Shown here piece after piece: positions 24,686 through 35,110 of a stretch of DNA of 42,935 nt (positions within the stretch are counted from its first letter, which is position 1; each line of letters starts with the position of its first letter). A program made the translations under genes and the position numbers. The notes under the pieces were generated by a model, which did not search any database, was not told the origin of the DNA, and worked only from the letters and a program-made list of their open reading frames with translations. Source of the stretch: Gnetum montanum (taxonomy: Eukaryota > Streptophyta > Gnetopsida > Gnetales > Gnetaceae); assembly GCA_015680685.1 (NCBI GenBank), contig MNCI01026473.1, positions 63,939 to 106,873 on the forward strand, in the 5' to 3' direction.

Positions 24686-27600
24686 ATGTCTTCTTCTTCG
24701 AACAAAAGCACTTCACCACCTAGGGATCACACAAGAGACCGTCGGTAGTCTAACACACATAACCGGGAACCGCCAGTTCCTCAACCATATCGGGTGGTAT
24801 ATACTCATCCCAATGAGTATATACCCAATTTTACCTTTATCCTCCATCAAAATGAGCAACTGTGTTGGAGAGACTTGCAAGGTAACATAGTGTTACCCCC
24901 AGATCGGGCAGTCCCTAACATGCTCCTTCGTGCTCTTGCACAGATAGGCATGACACAGCTATACGCTGAATACGTTATAGGTGATTTTGACACAAGGGAT
25001 TACCATCCCACAACAGCACAACGTTTAAAGAACTTGAGGCAGGAAAGCCACCATACATTATTGAAGGGCAAAGGGGTCCCGCACGTCCTAAGCGAAATTG
25101 GAGATGGTGAACCAATTATAACAGGTTCTCCATCAAATGATGTTCCCCCTCCTAACAATAGTGAGGAGGTGGGGTATCAGAACCTATGCTCCATGATTCA
25201 CAACCTTGGTTTTGATCCCCACGAACACCAAGTGTTCATTGAGGGAAGAAAAACACATGACAAGGGTGAGCATTCTGATCGTCATCACGATCGGGGCAAG
25301 GATCACCGAAGAGAAGGTAAGAGACATCACCATGGTAATGGCTCTCCTTCTTCTTCCCTTCATCACATCATTCACCCTCTCCTTCCACATCAGGACATAG
25401 TTACAAAGAGCACAATGGTGAGGATAAGGGTAAGCGAGATGAGAGACCTCGACGAGAGAGTCGAGAGCGAGGACGAGGGCATTCAAAAGAATCAAGGCAT
25501 GGAAGAAGGGAAAGTAGGGAACCACGTAGGCTTCATAGATGTCATGAGGGAGATGATCATGATGAGCCCCTACTTGCCACCTGAAGTATGTTAGACATTA
25601 CGAAGGCAGTTAGAATACCTACAAGGCACCAAAAGGACAGTTGGATCAAGAGACTAGACATGAATAATATTCCACGATTTGAGGGGGGATACAATGCTGA
25701 TCTGCAGAATCACTTACAGGCATTCCACGATGCCTACGCCTTGCAGAATATCAAAAACGAGTGGCAAAAGTTAAAGTTGTTCCCTAGAACACTCATAAAA
25801 GAAGCGGAAAGTTGGTATTGGTCTTTAGAACCGGAAACCATTAGGAGGTGGAGTACAATGCTAGAATTGTTCAACGATAAATACCAAACGTACTCTAGAG
25901 TGTCCAACTTGCGTAAACAGATCCAAGGATGGAAGTAGGGTAATCACGAACCCTTGGATGCTGCCATGGGCCGATATTATGCATTGTTACATCATTGCCC
26001 GGGCCATGGTTACGCACAACGGGATCAACTCCGCCACCTCGTAGATGGGCTAGGACATGAAACCAGGAGAANTGCTGCCATGGGCCGATATTATGCATTG
26101 TTACATCATTGCCCGGGCCATGGTTACGCACAACGGGATCAACTCCGCCACCTCGTAGATGGGCTAGGACACGAAACTAGGAGAACCCTTGGGACATATG
26201 CCCAAGGGAGATTATCTGAACTTAGATCCCATGAAATTCATTGATTGTTGGAGCAAGTAGCTAAAAAAGAAGGGGAGCTACGGAAAAGAGAAAGTGCGAA
26301 AGAGTATAACTGCGATCCTTCCCTCCAAAAGAAGGGAATGAGATTCTGCGATGAAGAGGATCAGTCACCACTTGAAGAGTTGGTGAATAAAAAAACCTTG
26401 CCACTTCAAAAATTAACAACAGAAGTGGTGGCTAAGGTAGATTAAATACAGGACTCCTTAGATAGTAGACTTGAACTTGTCCTGAAAATCGTAGAGGAGT
26501 TTAAGGAGGAATGAAGTAGTGACCATGATAAGAAAAAAGTGGAGAGATTCAGGCCATGCATGTGACAAGAGTAAGGGGAAAATGACTATCGCCAATGAAG
26601 TTGTGGATTCAGACACGGACAATGATGGTGGATGTGAGGTCTGCCAATATGACCATCCTAACGGATGTTGCCCAATAATCTCACATCTACAAGAGTCTAG
26701 GGTGTATGCACTCAACCCAAGACTTAACAGACGGCAAGCACCCCATCGGTTACCTTATCCCCAAGGTAACCTGAGGCAGTTCCACCAATTGTGAACATAT
26801 TATCCAAGTGGAACTCCGCCACAACCTATCAAGCAACACCAGTAGTGGCAAGACCCACAATCATGGGGGATGCCACCGCCTAGACAAAAATGCCCTTACC
26901 GGCAACCAAACCCATATGGCTACTACGTGCAGCAGCTGGTTTCTCCAAGTGACTCTATGGGTCATGCAACTCCACAACGTCACTACCAAGTTCGGGAGTA
27001 TTTTAGGACTCCTTCTCCTTCAGGAGACACACTACATACATACCATCCTCTGAATCTATCCAACTCTTATGTCGGTAGTTCCACTACCTCCCGTTCCAAC
27101 AATGCAAAGGGAACTCCCCACTCAACCGTAGCAACGTAATGCTACGAGAGCTGTAAACCTTCAACCCGCTGCTAGTTCTGACAACCGCAAGAAGAGAAGA
27201 CCTTTCTTCAGAACCAAAAGCCCAAACAAGCTCTTACAACCACAAGCGGTTGAGTCTGTGTACGCTCCTCCAACAATTAAGGCTTCGGAGCTCCCTTCAA
27301 ACCAACAACAGAGCTCAATGCATACGGTTATGTTAACACATACCGTTACCGACTAGATCAAGGTAGGCCACCTTCCTAGGAAAGTATCTGACCCTGGAAG
27401 TCCCTTAATTTATCTCCAAGTCACTGGGAATGAACCTCATAAGGCTCCTCTTGACTCAAGTTCTAGAGTCAACTTAATCTTACGATAAATGTATAAAGAC
27501 TAGAACCTGCCTCCACTTAAGAAGAGCAATAGTCAACTAGAGCTGGCTGACCAGTCCATCACCATTCCCTTGGGATCGGTAGAGGACATCATTACCACTG

Positions 27601-27872
27601 TGTGTGGTTGGTCATACTCAGTTCATTTCCTGGTGATAGAAGTCAACAACAAGAAAGGGGACTTCCCAATTATAATAGGAAGGGCATGGCTAAGTACAAT
27701 AGATGCATGCCTAGGAATCCACGATCTTTCCTTGGAAATATCTAAGGTAAACATTTATGGAAAGATCAAGAAGAAGAAAGTTCCATGCATCACATACAGT
27801 GACTCAGAGGGTGATGACATGAAGGAATGCTCAGCATCTCCTACATGCAACTGGTGTGCCCAAGAAACTTAG
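24686..27872 (+). pseudogene. gag-pro: Gag-protease of E5
   Basis: The ATG at 24686 (MSSSSNKSTSPPRDH) is in frame with the long frame 24794-25594, but a TAG at 24746 (probably once CAG) interrupts it. 24794-25594 holds CWRDLQGNIVLPPDRA and MTQLYAEYVIGDF, followed by a histidine/serine-rich charged region. 25588-26445 holds the Gag core (WYWSLEPETIRRW, MLELFNDKYQTYSR, HLVDGLGHETRR, LGTYAQG). CEVCQYDHPNGCC lies near 26638-26675, then a proline/glutamine-rich region. The protease (27360-27872) has DSS instead of DSG (27453-27461), so it is probably dead, and FPIIIGRAWL. Stops (TAG at 25936) and shifts break the frame. A 113-bp duplication around an N (25959-26185) is probably an assembly fault. 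Confidence 0.88.
25959..26185. repeat. 113-bp direct duplication around a single N
   Basis: 25959-26071 and 26073-26185 are almost identical (about two differences), separated by the one N at 26072. E4, E2 and E1 have this gag stretch only once. It looks like two overlapping contig ends joined without merging. Confidence 0.85.
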
Positions 27873-30045
27873 ATACAAAGGTGCCTGTATGTAGCAACCA
27901 CACAACAACAAAACACCCAATGGTTGACAGCTGATCAAGAGAGTAGCCCACCAACATGCATGGAATGAACTAGGGGAACAACTCACGTCCACAACGAAGG
28001 CATAGATACATTGGAGTATGAGCGTTGCCGACTTCCATCCCTTAACCTAAAAACATCAATTGGGAGAAGTTGGACACTTCTAAAAAATTCAAATAGGCAC
28101 TCATTATTTTGGATCTCTCCCTTTCAATTCAGTCATGAGGGAGATGGCCACCTATGCTAATCAATTGAGGCCCTCAGTTCTTTTTAGTTTTTGTTTTACA
28201 CATTTTTGTTTTGCACATTTTTTTTTTTTGTAAATTTCTTTAACTTTTCTTGTTTTTGTTTTACAACATCATTTATACTTTTTCATTTCTTCGTGTGTGT
28301 GTGCATGTGTGTTATCCATTTTGTTAAGTTTGTCACCCAATAAGTGTTCTTAATGATGGTATGAACTATTTTTCTATTGGTTACTAATGTTTGGTTTTTA
28401 CCTTTAAGTTATGATGTTGATACTAAGGTATGGTTCTTTTGATATAGCAGGCAATGAGTTCACTTCATTCATACATCCATAAATTTGTATGGTCTCTCTC
28501 GGATTGGAAATGTACAGTCCCTTTCTAAATAAAAACTATAACGAATTGGTGACTTGGCATTTCTCAAACTAAGGAAGGACTTAAGGATTGAAAAGGGTGT
28601 GACTTCAAGGGAACTCGATGCATTTATGTTGGCCATTCTCTTGGGTGCTTGGATGTTTTCTTTTTGAGTTTTCCTTCCCATTCCGACATTGCTCCATTAT
28701 CAGGAAGCTGAGCTAATAAAAATAACAAAGTCTTTGCATGGTGTGGTTCTCACATTTAAACACATAAAAAAAACAGTGAGAATTCAAAGCACACCCCTTA
28801 GATGAAATAATCATTTGGGCTACAAGCACTAGTTATGGAACTAAAAATAAAAATGTTCTCTCTAACTAAGGCCCTTCCTCGCTTCCTATCTCATCTTTCG
28901 CTTCGTTGGAATGGGGGTGGCTCTTTGGTGAAGGCATTCTTGTTACTTCAAGAGGATGGATTGGCCAAATGCATTAATGCGAAGTCACTGGATGTGGTTT
29001 GTTGAGGCCGGAGTTGGAATGAGATTTTTCAAGTCACATTAATCATCAAATACACAAGGGGCTATACACCACCTTGTCCTTGAGACTCCATTCCATTCTC
29101 TTCTTTCCATCCTTCTTTCCCCATCTATCACCTCATTGCCGGTTGTATCATTAGTCCATATCTTGGCAAATGCATTATTTTCTTTCTGGTAAATTCTTGC
29201 GGTTAAGACTTTAACTCTTGTTCCAAATGACATTCCTAGAGTCTGCGGACTCTTCGAATGTGGGTTTGTCAGGGCATTAAGGGCATGAGCCTGCTTTGGG
29301 GAGGACCCACTGGCATTCCTATTTGGTACACCAGTTAAATTCTTTCCCTTAACATTTTTGCAATCCACTCTTTTTTGTTCATTTCCATCTTGACATCCAT
29401 TTCATCGATGTTATAGTTATCTTTTTTTCTCCATCATTCTTGTTCTTTATTCTTTCTCCATTCTATCGCTACTGGAGGTTCGCTCTTAGTCATGGCAGTC
29501 CAGACCCAATTTTTTTGATTTTCTCCTAACCCCTACACCTTCGATAGTCACGATAAATATATCTCCAGACCCGCATCAGCCATACCACAACTCAGCCAAT
29601 GGACCTTTCACCGAAGCAAGGTATCAATTGCATTATGATTCATTTACCCTTGCTAATAAAAGACTATGTTGTGTGTGCAGATGGCAATCATGCAACAATG
29701 GATTGGATCTGGAGGGAACACTTGGAATGGAGCAGTGCTGAAAGTAGCTATGCAAGGAGCAAGATCAATGACACGTTTATGGATAAACAACGAAAGGCAC
29801 AACCTTGGCGTTGGTAGCAGCAGACTTCTTCTCTCTTCTCTCTCAGCTGCCAAATAAGGCCTGATGTCAAATGTATAAAGTGTTCACTCTTGTTGTCGTG
29901 AACACCAGTTTTGTCATGTTCTGTAATGATGATCCGTTCACATGTCATCCCATTCACCATTAGTTCCATTCAAGTCAATAATCCCATACCGTCCCAATAT
30001 TTTGTGAGGAACTCGAGGACGAGTTTTTATTCAATCATGGGGGTA
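27873..30045 (+). other. E5 untranslated tail and polypurine tract
   Basis: No confident gene. It holds a T-rich repeat (28190-28270), a segment shared with the E1/E2 tails (about 28565-28620), the CTTTGGGGAGGACCCACT block (29294-29312), and TGTGTGTGCAG immediately before an ATG at 29681. A 58-residue frame (29681-29857, MAIMQQWIGSGGNTWNG...) follows; its E4 counterpart is broken by TAG and no domain is recognisable. The tail ends with the polypurine tract CATGGGGGTA (30036-30045). Confidence 0.65.
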
Positions 30046-30823
30046 TGATGGGACACGATATCACACCTCTTGCGATATCGCGTACGCGATATCGCAGTGC
30101 GCTGTCAAATCTATAAATAAGAGGCGACTCTCCCTTGTTTCTCAAGTTTAGGCTTAGACCGTAGCGAAACTCTGGCAATTTTACCTCTCCAGAGATAGAA
30201 TAATTTCCATGTGCCCGCAGTAGGAGCTCCAAAGTGAACGGATCTTTATTTGAGCAAATATTGTACATGAACACAAATTTGTGTACGGAAATAAAGACAA
30301 ACTTCTTGATAAACCTTGCAGTGCATGGACTAAGCTAAATAGGACTTTATTTATTGTTAATGTTTAAATGCTTTATTAGTTCATTAAATCTCTCTCAACC
30401 CTTCTCTCCTAGTTAAGTGCATTCAGTACAACCGCTTTGAGCACGTGTATTACGCTTGGTAATCCCAGCAACGAATAGCATTTGGTAAGCCCAAAGGTTG
30501 CATTGGTTCAGGGTGTGAACGATAAGTGGGAATGGATGCTGATGTTAAGTTAATTAAGACTTAGTTAGTTAAAGTTATTTAATTAGTCTCTTCACCCTTT
30601 ACCTCATTAGCATAGGAGATAAAACAGAAAAGATATAAAAATCATATACCTCAGACTTACTGTACAACCGTGACAAATACAAGTAAGTCTAGGAAGACAA
30701 CGAACGATTAACCTTAAGTGTTCCATAAGGCGTGTAGGCACTTAGTTTGCGGAGTTCGACCGGATCACGCGTGTAACACTCGTATTCGTATGGTTGAGTG
30801 TAGGGGTATCTCGCCACTCATCA
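30046..30823 (+). repeat. 3' LTR of E5
   Basis: 778 bp, TGATGGG to CTCATCA. It carries a perfect 26-bp palindrome at 30071-30096 centred on CGTACG. TATAAATAAGAGG lies at about 30112 and AATAAAG at about 30290. Confidence 0.92.
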
Positions 30824-30895
30824 GTTGTAAGGTTTGACTTTGTGTTTCAATTACAATGAACTTTGAGAAATCAATTACTTAGCATACATTGACGT

Positions 30896-30914
30896 GTCCC
30901 TGGCAACGACACCA
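30896..30914 (-). promoter_or_regulatory. Primer binding site of E2 (degenerate tRNA-Asp type)
   Basis: On minus it reads TGGTGTCGTTGCCAGGGAC, two or three changes from the E4 site. It lies one base inside the LTR end at 30916 and shows that the E2 leader resumes right of E5. Confidence 0.82.
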
Positions 30915-30915
30915 A

Positions 30916-31794
30916 TGATGAACGATGGAGTAGTCCAACACCCAACCATAAGAGATACAATTGTTCATGCGCAACCCAGTCGAATTCCATGAACAAGGCA
31001 ATGTAATTATGCTAGTAATTGGTTTAAGTTCACAATTGTTGTCTTCCCACATGAGCTAGTAAAATTGATGTGTATGATTTAACTCATGGTGAGGTGTATG
31101 ATACTGATGTTGTATGGGCCATATTACTTCTAGTAAACATAAAGTAAATGGAATGGTTCCTAAATCTATGTGACAGTAAACAAATCTAATCTAGCCTCTG
31201 CAATTAGCATCCAATCTTGACCTTCCATTCACACCTTGGACTTCGTGAAACTACTACGTCACTACTAGGTAAACCAAGTGATAGTACTACTAGGTTACCA
31301 AGTAGCTATACTTAAGTACTCGAGATCAATTATATTCATTCTGCTTAACAATAAGAATGATAAAGTGCATCGAAAGTAAATTAGTAACTAGAGAAAATAG
31401 TAAACATTAAGCTAAGTCAAAGTAGGAAAATTATTCTAAGTGTAAATAGTAAAAACTAAGTGATGCTACAATGATGCAAAGTAATCTTGATCTTTATTTC
31501 CATGCATGAAACATGTCCAAGCACATTCCACTTGAATAAAGACTTCATTCAATCACTAAACATCACATTGCAGGCATACACTCCTAAGTGCTAAGTGCTA
31601 AAATCAAGAAAACAAACTAACAAAATTTCACTTGAGTGTGAAATAAAACTATATGTGGACGGTGTGCCTAAGTGTTGTATTTATAGGCTTGCACATGTCC
31701 ACAATATTGGATACACAACATTGTAACTTGTGCCTCAGTATTGGGGATCCAATATCGTGGCTCCGATATTGGATGCCTGATATTGTTGCCAACA
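30916..31794 (-). repeat. 5' LTR of E2
   Basis: On plus it starts TGATGAACGATGG and extends to about 31794 (GCCAACA); the right limit is uncertain and no target duplication could be paired. On minus: TATA box (CTATAAATAC, about 31677-31688), and U3 with diverged AATATCGG/GATATTGG repeats (31700-31790). The U3 core differs from that of E4 and E5, and the whole LTR is more diverged, consistent with E2 being the oldest copy. Confidence 0.75.
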
Positions 31795-32365
31795 AATTTC
31801 GATTTATCAACAAACAATTTCCTGACATGTTTGAACATCGGAAACCAATGTGGACAAGGGAAGTGACACTTAAAAAAAGCATTTGAGCTTTGGAAAATCA
31901 TTCTCAAACTAGCATGCTTATCGTAATGGACTATTCCCTTCAATAGGAAATCATCCAACTAGAACCTCCCAATCCAATTGCCACTACCAACCAATAAACC
32001 TAAATCCATATGAATAAAAGAATGAATGAATAAGGTTGAAATGTAGTGTTATGGTGCAACACAAGCATCATTAGACCAACTATGCAAATCATATAATAAT
32101 TGGCATTAGTGATCTCATAGCTTTTAACAAAACTAATATAATTCCCTAACAAATCTTGTGCTTTCTCTCTTATAGGCATGGAGGGTGGATAGTATTGAAG
32201 GACTCATTAGGGTGAAAGTAGAAGTAGGACAACATTTCTACTTGGAGTAAAAAAGCTAAACCAAAGCACACTTGATTTGCTTGCATAGAGAAAGATGTCT
32301 AGAATTTGTGTATTGATGCTTATTTAATCATTAATAGGCATTAAGAGCTTAAAAGAAACCCATAA
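31795..32365. other. Unassigned spacer
   Basis: AT-rich sequence without a supportable gene or repeat. It may still include part of the E2 U3 region. Reading frames overlapping 31650-31960 are shadows of the LTR. Confidence 0.4.
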
Positions 32366-32520
32366 AACAATGAGGTGTTAACCTAGTGGTAAAATTCTTG
32401 ATCTAGAAGCTCTAAGTTATGAGTTTGATTCTATAGGTAGTGCTAACAATGAGGTGCTGACCTAGTGGTAAGACACTTGATTTGGAAGCTCCATATTATG
32501 GGTTTGATTCTGATTGGCAA
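32366..32520 (+). repeat. tRNA-derived SINE-like dimer
   Basis: Two copies of a 79-bp unit start at 32366 and 32445. Each has a box A-like motif (TAACCTAGTGG at 32379-32389; TGACCTAGTGG at 32458-32468) and a box B-like motif (GAGTTTGATTC at 32421-32431; GGGTTTGATTC at 32500-32510), at tRNA-like spacing. There is no complete cloverleaf, so this is a SINE head and not a tRNA gene. The tail and target duplication are not clear. Confidence 0.65.
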
Positions 32521-32609
32521 TTTAGACTATATATCTTTAACTGTACCTATGTTTCAATTATTTCGTCCACCATGACCCCTCAAAGAAATCCATATATTTA
32601 ATATACATA

Positions 32610-32963
32610 CCTAATATATTTAGCATACATACTCAATTCCTTATCACAAATAGCATAGTCTAACCCAATGTGCACCAACACTATATATGTATGTATATAT
32701 ATAACCCATTCCTACCAAGGTTTATATTAAGTTCGGCTTCTATCAAAATAACGAACATAGAAACCCAATATATTTAGCATACATGCTCAATTGCTTGCTT
32801 ATCACAAGCAGCATAATCTAACCCAATGTGCACCAACACTATAAAAATATGTCTATATATTTAATTGAACACTATAAAATATGTATATATATTTAAATAA
32901 GTATAACCCATTCCCTACCAAGGTTTATATTAAGTTCCGCCTCTACCAAAATAAACCAACATA
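32610..32963. repeat. Tandem duplication of about 154-200 bp
   Basis: Unit 1 (32610-32763) and unit 2 (32764-32963) share AATATATTTAGCATACAT, AACCCAATGTGCACCAACAC and CCAAGGTTTATATTAAGTTC in the same order. Unit 2 has small insertions. No coding content. Confidence 0.85.
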
Positions 32964-32965
32964 AA

Positions 32966-33719
32966 AACCCAAGAAGAAACACACATACCTGCCTAAGACA
33001 CACAGCCCTACTTTTCCTACTCATAAGCAGAAAGCATGTTTGGCCCTGGTACCCACTAAAACCTTAGTTTTTCCCTTTTCTTGGAACGCCTGTATGAATT
33101 AAACTAGTAGTCCAACAATTTTCAGGTAAAAAGTTTAATGTTAAACAATCCATACAGCATTCCTAAGATTTTCCTAGTCTGGTTTTTATCTTAGCATGGA
33201 AGTTGTACCCACTCTAGCCCAAAAAAGCATTCCCTTCGTCAGAATCATGATAAATCTTGGCATAAGACAAGAAATCTTATGAGTGAAGATTTCGTTGAAA
33301 TGTTAAACCAGTGTCATATATTCTTCTAATGGTTGAGGTTGCCAACAAGTACATATATGATTTACCAGTGCACAGATTAGCATCTTAACAATTTCTGCAT
33401 TTTCATGGAATACATCTAAAGCTAAGAAAAACTGTCGGACACGCCCATAAGAGCTTTATTTTAATATATAGATCAAATGTTTTGAACATATTACTGATAT
33501 GAACTTTCAGCAAGGATCACAGCTAATCACCTTAACAATATAATACTCAAAATCCCAATAAAATGGGAAAATTTGCAGCCTCACGGCAAGCAATATATAT
33601 GGAAGGAGACTCTGCAAATATTCTACTTTATAGAAGGTTTCATGACAGTAACCTGGAGTCAAAAATTGAATGACCTTTTGGCTGTACACAGACGGCATCA
33701 TTGTTGGATACCATTGAAA
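32966..33719 (-). repeat. Duplicated copy of the ACR gene 3' flank
   Basis: It matches 37727-38470 patchily and in the same orientation, for example the stretch about 33395-33425 (equals 38055-38085) and the stretch about 33600-33730 (equals 38345-38475). With the pseudogene to its right it forms one segmental duplication of the ACR locus. Confidence 0.75.
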
Positions 33720-35110
33720 GGAAAGTCTTCAGCCAAGTAAAATTCTATGAACATTTTATGTTAATTTTTTCCGGTGCAATTCATCCTTCCCGAACGCAGT
33801 CTGTTGATACTTAATAAGAATCTGTACGGTACCAATGTAAATCATTTAGAAGATATCTCCCAAAAGGGAAAGTGAGTTGGATCATTTTATGGTGAAAGGC
33901 AGTGGGAGAAAAATAATTGATCCTGAAAAGCAATTTTGTATCTGTTTGCGTTTGATGCATGAAATTTTGTAACCCTTTTAAGGTTTTTAGGGCAAATGGT
34001 GGTGCCAAGACTAAGTTGATTGTGGCCAAACTAACTGGACAAGGAAGACCAAGGTTACTTGATGATGTAACCTTGGTGCTAAAAACCTTGGCATATATAT
34101 CTTTTCGGTATTTCAGTATACCTAATAATCTTTCTTTCTTCTTTTTCAAGTCTTCCACTACATCTTCACATCAACTTTCTTCGTCATGCTTAGCAGTTGT
34201 TTTACTTGAGTAGGCTGATTTTGGGAGACCATGTTCGAAATGATTTACATTGGGAATTGTATAGATTTATATTAACATGCTTTTAACATTAACTAACCAA
34301 CGAGCCACGAAACCAACCCTTGGTCTTCCTCTTGATCCTGAAAAGCAATGTTGGTGAAAAACAGTAGAGAAACTGCAGAAACAGTAGTTGTTCCAATTAC
34401 GAAACATTTGAAAATATAACTTTCGTGAAAGGAGCCAGGGCAAGGTCACAGAGAACAGGCTCATTACCAAAACCTTTAGAAACCAACGCATTCGCAAAAT
34501 TGGAAAGACGAGGCCAAAAAGTAATAATAATTAATTCAAATACTATTTGCATTCAGAAGAAATTGACGCTCCTCCGAAAGAACCGGCGAAATGAATTCAA
34601 AAAAATTCAAGATCCTCTAAAACAAACGGCCAAAAAAATCAACAAAAGATTCAAGATCCTTTAAAACAATCAGCTAAAGAAATTCAAAGTCCGTCTGCAA
34701 ACATTAAACAAGAATGGCCAAACTAACCTCTTATTCGTAACATAGACTATGCCAATCACTCTACCATCGGAGTGGTCGGCAGCTTCAATCTGTGCACGGT
34801 GAATTTTAACTCCCCAAAAAGATTCGGAACTTCCGCAAACACAGAGACGCGCAAAATCATAAATCAGAGTCATCAAAAACAGTGGCTAAAAAAACCCAAC
34901 GAAAGGAAGAAAATACAGGTCAAAACATGAAACCAAATTTTACAGAAACCGTGCAAGAGGTAGTCCCCGTTTTTGGAGAAAATCTCGATACTGAAAGAAT
35001 GTTGGCCGGTTTCGGCGAGATGTAGGTGAGAAAAAACTCCAGAGCGCCCAACAAAATCGCGCTGGTGGGCTGCAGAACCACAACGCCGAAAAACCACGAC
35101 AAAAGAAAAG
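33720..35110 (-). pseudogene. Rearranged partial copy of the ACT-repeat gene
   Basis: It is a non-functional duplicate of the gene at 38477-40615. Minus-strand pieces: exon 6 remnant (33720-33869), a short exon-5-like scrap then intron-4 sequence (about 34315-34465), intron 3 (about 34470-34729), exon 3 (about 34730-34835; contains HRAQIEAADHSDGRVIGIVY) and part of exon 2 (about 34930-35105; FFLTYISPKPANI). Exon 4 is absent: intron 4 joins intron 3 near 34465. In between, 33870-34310 carries exon 5, intron 5 and exon 6 in the opposite (plus) orientation. Exon 1 and the first half of exon 2 are missing. Stops and shifts occur throughout. Confidence 0.85.
33870..34310 (+). pseudogene. Inverted segment of the ACR pseudogene (exons 5-6)
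   Basis: Plus-strand sense sequence of exon 5 (33870-34109, ending at a GT donor), intron 5 (about 34110-34207) and exon 6 (about 34208-34310, starting GGCTGATTTTGGGAGA). The left breakpoint is 33869/33870, where minus-strand exon 6 (ending CTCCCAAAA) meets GGGAAAGTGAGTTGG of plus-strand exon 5. Two exon 6 copies thus face each other (about 33820-33869 and 34214-34265). Confidence 0.85.

Larger units (their letters stand above)
23696..30823 (+). mobile_element. E5: complete gag-pro LTR retrotransposon without RT
   Basis: 7128 bp, bounded by the perfect duplication GTTGT (23691-23695 and 30824-30828). The order is 5' LTR (23696-24540), primer site (24542-24560), gag-pro (24686-27872), tail (27873-30034), polypurine tract (30035-30045) and 3' LTR (30046-30823). 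It sits in the leader of E2, whose primer site resumes at 30896. The internal region of about 5.5 kb has no RT, RNase H or integrase. It resembles TR-GAG-type non-autonomous elements known from other plants (family knowledge), here with a protease. Confidence 0.93.
7850..31794 (-). mobile_element. E2: oldest RT-less LTR retrotransposon, host of nested insertions
   Basis: It is read leftward from its 5' LTR (30916-31794), through the primer site (30896-30914), leader (30824-30895 joined to 23645-23695), gag-pro (about 20480-23644), tail and leader (18107-20480), to ORF2 (17005-18106, then 9639-10239, then 7850-8775). E5, E4 and one solo LTR interrupt it, each with its own 5-bp target duplication, and E1 truncates it at 7850. 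Removing these leaves about 9.2 kb of visible E2, still without a 3' LTR. No RT, RNase H or integrase was seen in that length, so the element looks non-autonomous. Confidence 0.8.

Noticed and set aside
32366-32520. Possible tRNA genes
   Set aside because: Box A and B are present, but stems do not form a complete cloverleaf and no anticodon arm is evident.
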